From NCBI GenBank assembly GCA_030150045.1, contig JASLGM010000028.1, forward strand, positions 112,092-176,091: a stretch of DNA of 64,000 nt, given 5' to 3'. The position numbers and the translations under genes were made by a program. The DNA comes from Taishania sp. Its GTDB lineage: Bacteria; Bacteroidota; Bacteroidia; Flavobacteriales_D; Crocinitomicaceae. The notes beneath the pieces are model-generated. The model had not been told where the DNA came from and ran no database searches. It saw only the letters and a program-made list of their open reading frames with translations. Shown here piece by piece: positions 60,175 to 64,000 of this stretch (its first letter is position 1; every line of letters starts with the position of its first letter).

Positions 60175-60195
60175 AGATAGAAAAAACCTTTTCAC

Positions 60196-60203
60196 TACCT
60201 TTG
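60196..60203 (+). promoter_or_regulatory. Putative -7 element for the exported protein/adhesin operon
   Basis: TACCTTTG, an exact TAnnTTTG match followed by C, lies 36 nt before the ATG at 60240. No good TTG at -33. Confidence 0.55.
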
Positions 60204-60239
60204 CATTTTTAGATTTAAAATTTCACTTAATTTTTGATA

Positions 60240-60698
60240 ATGACTAATTGTATAAATCAGATACTGAGTCTTTTATGTGTTTGTTTTTCCACTTTTGTTT
60301 TTGGGCAAACCATTCAACCTTTACCGCAGAAATCCGAAAATGTTGAACTTAAGAAAACACTCAGTCAAAAAAATAAGGTAGGGAACCTTAAGTTACAAAC
60401 AGCTACCAAATCATCGGGTTCAGCAAATGAAAATACATCAGCAGGTGATGACGTGTTCTATGCTTCTACAATTGTATTTCGTCAGGAAGGTCAGCAAATG
60501 GTGAAATACACCCTTTCTCAAAAGGATTATCATGCGGTTCAAAAAGAAAAAGAAAAATTAGAAGAGGTGAATGTTGCTTTAAAAAGTAATTCTTTATCTG
60601 CTTCAGAACGCAAAGTACTTGAAACAAAACAGGTAAATGCACTAGCAAATTACAAGTCTATTCTTAACTCTTCTATTCAAAATTTATCTCAGAAATAA
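60240..60698 (+). CDS. Small exported protein of unknown function (152 residues)
   Basis: The ATG at 60240 is preferred over the in-frame TTG at 60234. A signal peptide ends VFGQ. The mature part is rich in Ser, Lys and Asn, with a predicted helical C-terminal half (QKEKEKLEEVNVALKSNSLSASERKVLETKQ) that could be a coiled coil. No family was recognised. It ends 1 nt before the start of the giant adhesin gene, so the two are co-transcribed and may work together. Confidence 0.7.
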   Translation: MTNCINQILSLLCVCFSTFVFGQTIQPLPQKSENVELKKTLSQKNKVGNLKLQTATKSSGSANENTSAGDDVFYASTIVFRQEGQQMVKYTLSQKDYHAVQKEKEKLEEVNVALKSNSLSASERKVLETKQVNALANYKSILNSSIQNLSQK

Positions 60699-60699
60699 A

Positions 60700-63600
60700 A
60701 TGAAAATATTTCTACTCTCTTTGTCTTTCTTACTAGTCTCTTTTCTTCAAGCTCAATGTCCCACTTTCAACCTTCCAATTGTTGAGTTTGGTATTTGTGA
60801 TGAAAACAATAAATATACCATATCAGGAACACTAGAAGTGAATCAAGTGCCGACTTCTGGTAGCCTAATGCTTGTTGATTGTAACGGTTTTGAAGTTCCA
60901 GTGGCTTCCGCTCCATTTTCAAATGTAATTTCTTTCTCAGGAGAAGGATTTACTACTGCAGGAATAAATTGTTCTTTGCAATTTAGATTTACTGAAAACG
61001 GTTGTTCTTCAACTCCCTTTTTAATGGATTTCCCAATTTGCGAATGCAATTTCTTACGAAGTGAAGTGACTAAAGGACCGTGTAATTCAGCCACGAATTT
61101 ATATACTTTGGATGGAACTATATCTTTTTTAAGAGCTCCTTCAACAGGATCTTTAGTTGTTACAAATAGTACAGGTCAGACGCTAACTTTTTCTGCACCT
61201 TTTACAAGTCCTTTCTCATTTAGTTTTCCTGATTTGCCTTCAGATGGTGCAAGTTTTAATTTGACCTATAAATTTACTGCAGACCCTGATTGTATCCTTA
61301 CTCATTCAGGATTAACGAATCAAACATCATGTTTGAATAATTGTGATATGAATGCAGGATCATTTACAGCAGGAACATTAGATAATGGGGGAACGGGGAA
61401 TAGCTTAGACGTTTGCTATGATGATATATTCTTTCTAGAAAGTAATAGTGATTTTCTTTATCCAGTTGAACAACCAGGGGTTACTATAAATGGAAATCCT
61501 GTAACTCATGATCCTGGATTAGGATTGTTAATGTATAATTGTGCACCAAGTATTGTAATGCCTTATGATCCTGTAAATGATCCCTGTTATTTAGGTGCCG
61601 ATTTAATGGAGAATGAAAGTTGGTTATACCTCAATGATTTTACACAGGCAACAACATTTTATTATGTCCCCGTGGTTTTGTATTCGGTAGAAGATATGGT
61701 GTACAATATTATCGACGAACACAATAATAATTGTATGGCTTTGGGTGATGTTGTTCAAGTAAATTTTTTAGCTCCCATCGAAGGGCAAGTAAGAAATGAT
61801 TGTACCAACGGTACGGTATCTGTGACTTTGTCTGGGTCTAAGCCAGCACAAACAACAGGCGCTCGATTTACTATTGATCAAACATCTTTAACGCCAGCCC
61901 ACGCAACCATTGAAAATGGATCGGCTATTAATGAAGGAACTGTTGTAATTGGTGGGTTGAATCCAAATGATGCATATTCGTTTAAAATTATGGATGGTGT
62001 AGGATGTGGTATTCTATTAACTGGAGTTTATCATGGAGAAGAACCTTTAACAATTACTTATCCAAGTACTTTATGTACAGATCAGACTTCTGCTTTACCC
62101 GTCATAACAGGAACTCAAACAGGTGCTTTTTCTAGTTCTGTGGGACTGGATGTGAATGTATCAACTGGAGAGTTTGATCCATCTGATACAGCACCAGGTA
62201 CTTATACGATATCTTATTCTGTTGATGATGTGCATTGTCCTACTTCAGTTACTTCAACGGTTGTAATACACCCTAGAGCAAATGTTATTGTTAACAATAT
62301 GACAGCAGCTTGTATGGGGGAGACAGTTGTATTGACAGCAAGTGGTACAGATACATACGATTGGGAGAGAGGGGCTTCTAATCTAGAAGACTTCTCAGTT
62401 AGCCCAACAGTAACAACTGTATATACCGTGACTGGTACAAATATTAGTGGATGTTCAGATACCAAAACGGTCATGGTAACTGTAAATCCTTTACCAACAG
62501 CTACTATTGCAGGTACGACAAGTGTTTGTGAGAATGGAACAGCAAGCATCACTTTCACAGGAGTTGATGGAACCGCACCTTATACTTTTGAATATACGGT
62601 TGATGGTGGAGCACCTCAAACGATTGTTTCAACTGGAAATACTGCTACGATTACTGTACCAACAAATGCTGCAGGAACATTTACCTATGCCTTAACTTCC
62701 GTTTCTGATGCAAGATCTTGTTCACAAACACAAACAGGTACGGCAATTGTTACAGTTACAGCGCCACCAACAGCTGCTATTGCAGGTACGACAAGTGTTT
62801 GTGAAAATGGAACAGCAAGTGTTACTTTCACCGGAACAGGTGGAACCGCACCTTATACTTTTGAGTATACGGTTGATGGTGGAGCACCTCAAATGATTGT
62901 TTCAACTGGAAATACTGCTACGATTACCGCTGTAACAAATGCAGCAGGAACATATACTTATGCCTTAACTTCCGTTTCTGATGCAACATCTTGTTCACAA
63001 GCACAAACGGGAACTGCAATTGTTACAGTTACAGCGCCACCAACAGCTGCTATTGCAGGTACGACAAGTGTTTGTGAGAATGGAACAGCACCAACGATTA
63101 CTTTCACCGGAACAGGTGGAATAGCACCTTATACTTTTGAGTATACGGTTGATGGTGGAGCACCTCAAACGATTGTTTCAACTGGAAATACAGCTACGGT
63201 TACTGTACCAACAAATACAGCAGGAACATTTACCTATACCTTAACTTCCGTTTCTGATGCAAGATCTTGTTCGCAAACACAAACAGGTACGGCAATTGTC
63301 ACAGTAACAGCGCCACCAACGGCAACTATCGCTGGTACAACAAGTGTTTGTGAGAATGGAACAGCAAGCATCACTTTCACAGGAGTTGATGGAACCGCAC
63401 CTTATACTTTTGAATATACGGTTGATGGTGGAACACCTCAAACGATTGTTTCAACTGGAAATACTGCTACGATTACTGTACCAACAAATGCTGCAGGAAC
63501 ATTTACCTATGCTTTAACTTCCGTTTCTGATGCAAGATCTTGTTCGCAAACACAAACAGGTACGGCAATTGTTACAGTTACAGCGCCACCAACAGCTGCT

Positions 63601-64000
63601 ATTGCAGGTACGACAAGTGTTTGTGAAAATGGAACAGCAAGCATCACTTTCACAGGAGTTGATGGAACCGCACCTTATACTTTTGAATATACGGTTGATG
63701 GTGGAACACCTCAAATGATTGTTTCAACTGGAAATACTGCTACGATTACCGCTGTAACAAATGCAGCAGGAACATATACTTATGCCTTAACTTCCGTTTC
63801 TGATGCAACATCTTGTTCACAAGCACAAACAGGTACGGCAATTGTTACAGTAACAGCGGCACCAACAGCTACTATCGCAGGTACGGCAAGTGTTTGTGAA
63901 AATGAAACAGCAAGTGTTACTTTCACCGGAACAGGTGGAATAGCACCTTATACCTTTGGTTATACGGTTGATGGTGGAGCACCTCAAACGATTGTTTCAA
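60700..64000 (+). CDS. Giant exported repeat adhesin (3' partial)
   Basis: The frame is open from ATG 60700 to the end of the window (1100 codons visible, no stop). A signal peptide ends LQAQ. The first ~470 residues are Cys-rich beta-type sequence with two related segments (CPTFNLPIVEFGICDE and CNFLRSEVTKGPCN). Two Ig-like stretches follow, and from base 62500 a series of near-identical 91-residue repeats (GTTSVCENGTASITFTG; PYTFEYTVDGG; TYALTSVSDA). This is the pattern of very large gliding or adhesion proteins of Bacteroidota, and a T9SS sorting domain is expected beyond the window. The shadow frames inside the repeats are not genes. Confidence 0.9.
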   Translation, partial: MKIFLLSLSFLLVSFLQAQCPTFNLPIVEFGICDENNKYTISGTLEVNQVPTSGSLMLVDCNGFEVPVASAPFSNVISFSGEGFTTAGINCSLQFRFTENGCSSTPFLMDFPICECNFLRSEVTKGPCNSATNLYTLDGTISFLRAPSTGSLVVTNSTGQTLTFSAPFTSPFSFSFPDLPSDGASFNLTYKFTADPDCILTHSGLTNQTSCLNNCDMNAGSFTAGTLDNGGTGNSLDVCYDDIFFLESNSDFLYPVEQPGVTINGNPVTHDPGLGLLMYNCAPSIVMPYDPVNDPCYLGADLMENESWLYLNDFTQATTFYYVPVVLYSVEDMVYNIIDEHNNNCMALGDVVQVNFLAPIEGQVRNDCTNGTVSVTLSGSKPAQTTGARFTIDQTSLTPAHATIENGSAINEGTVVIGGLNPNDAYSFKIMDGVGCGILLTGVYHGEEPLTITYPSTLCTDQTSALPVITGTQTGAFSSSVGLDVNVSTGEFDPSDTAPGTYTISYSVDDVHCPTSVTSTVVIHPRANVIVNNMTAACMGETVVLTASGTDTYDWERGASNLEDFSVSPTVTTVYTVTGTNISGCSDTKTVMVTVNPLPTATIAGTTSVCENGTASITFTGVDGTAPYTFEYTVDGGAPQTIVSTGNTATITVPTNAAGTFTYALTSVSDARSCSQTQTGTAIVTVTAPPTAAIAGTTSVCENGTASVTFTGTGGTAPYTFEYTVDGGAPQMIVSTGNTATITAVTNAAGTYTYALTSVSDATSCSQAQTGTAIVTVTAPPTAAIAGTTSVCENGTAPTITFTGTGGIAPYTFEYTVDGGAPQTIVSTGNTATVTVPTNTAGTFTYTLTSVSDARSCSQTQTGTAIVTVTAPPTATIAGTTSVCENGTASITFTGVDGTAPYTFEYTVDGGTPQTIVSTGNTATITVPTNAAGTFTYALTSVSDARSCSQTQTGTAIVTVTAPPTAAIAGTTSVCENGTASITFTGVDGTAPYTFEYTVDGGTPQMIVSTGNTATITAVTNAAGTYTYALTSVSDATSCSQAQTGTAIVTVTAAPTATIAGTASVCENETASVTFTGTGGIAPYTFGYTVDGGAPQTIVS
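62500..64000 (+). repeat. Tandem 273-bp coding repeats
   Basis: Units start at 62500, 62773, 63046, 63322, 63595 and 63868 (the last cut by the window). All are 273 bp except the third (276 bp, one extra codon). Two subtypes mix: TVPTN...ARSCSQTQ (units 1, 3, 4) and TAVTN...ATSCSQAQ (units 2, 5). Confidence 0.93.

Noticed and set aside
62214..62558. Minus-strand and other-frame open frames inside the giant adhesin repeats (62214-62558, 63241-63441, 63514-63714 and others)
   Set aside because: They recur with each repeat as shadows of the coding frame that starts at 60700.
62500..64000. CRISPR-like array
   Set aside because: The repeats are 273 bp, contiguous, in frame and coding.

Overview
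The window looks like a chromosomal segment of a low-GC member of the Bacteroidota, most likely Flavobacteriales. This is inferred from gene content: type IX secretion (T9SS) cargo with gliding-motility-type C-terminal domains, PorP/SprF proteins, a PorE-like OmpA protein, a fused SecDF, a short NuoG, and TAnnTTTG promoter elements with no clear Shine-Dalgarno sequences. No rRNA, tRNA, CRISPR array, insertion sequence or prophage was recognised.

Layout. 1-11030: two tandem pairs of a giant T9SS-type adhesin plus a PorP/SprF-like protein, then a PorE-like TPR/propeller/OmpA protein, closed by a terminator. 11331-15947: a DUF4294 protein, a lipoprotein, a His-rich small protein, a TonB-dependent receptor, a Cys/His-rich mini-lipoprotein (a likely metal-uptake cluster) and a Crp-type regulator. 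16004-28807: a complete 14-gene NADH:quinone oxidoreductase operon (nuoA to nuoN, minus strand) with promoter and terminator visible. 29008-36261: a small membrane protein, an esterase, a GT2/HAD/MORN-like/lipoprotein run, and secDF. 36592-37443: a voltage-gated-type K+ channel gene bracketed by two direct copies of an intergenic repeat. 37777-42861: three tandem cassettes encoding lipoprotein plus outer-membrane barrel pairs. 43078-52195: DnaQ/GIY-YIG nuclease, PspC/PadR pair, sucD, and a CCA transferase/pRiA4b-like/methyltransferase/TraB/FKBP run. 52621-55012: an exported protein and a zinc-ribbon membrane protein. 55872-64000: guaA, a LysM protein, hemF, a small exported protein and a giant repeat adhesin that runs off the window.

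The most unusual region is 37777-42861. Each cassette has an almost identical promoter/leader and a nearly identical coding end, with divergent sequence between. In both lipoprotein genes a poly-G run (G7 and G6) sits in the signal-peptide codons. Neither length joins the natural ATG to the lipobox frame, whereas G5 or G8 would. This has the form of a phase-variable, cassette-shuffled surface protein system, although sequencing error in the runs has to be excluded.

A second theme is two families of intergenic repeats. Family A has five copies of about 146 bp and family B has four copies of about 84-109 bp. Both keep conserved core sequences between hairpins whose stems change in a compensatory way. 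A third theme is that several genes carry the -7 promoter element only 4-7 nt before the start codon, implying leaderless or nearly leaderless mRNAs.
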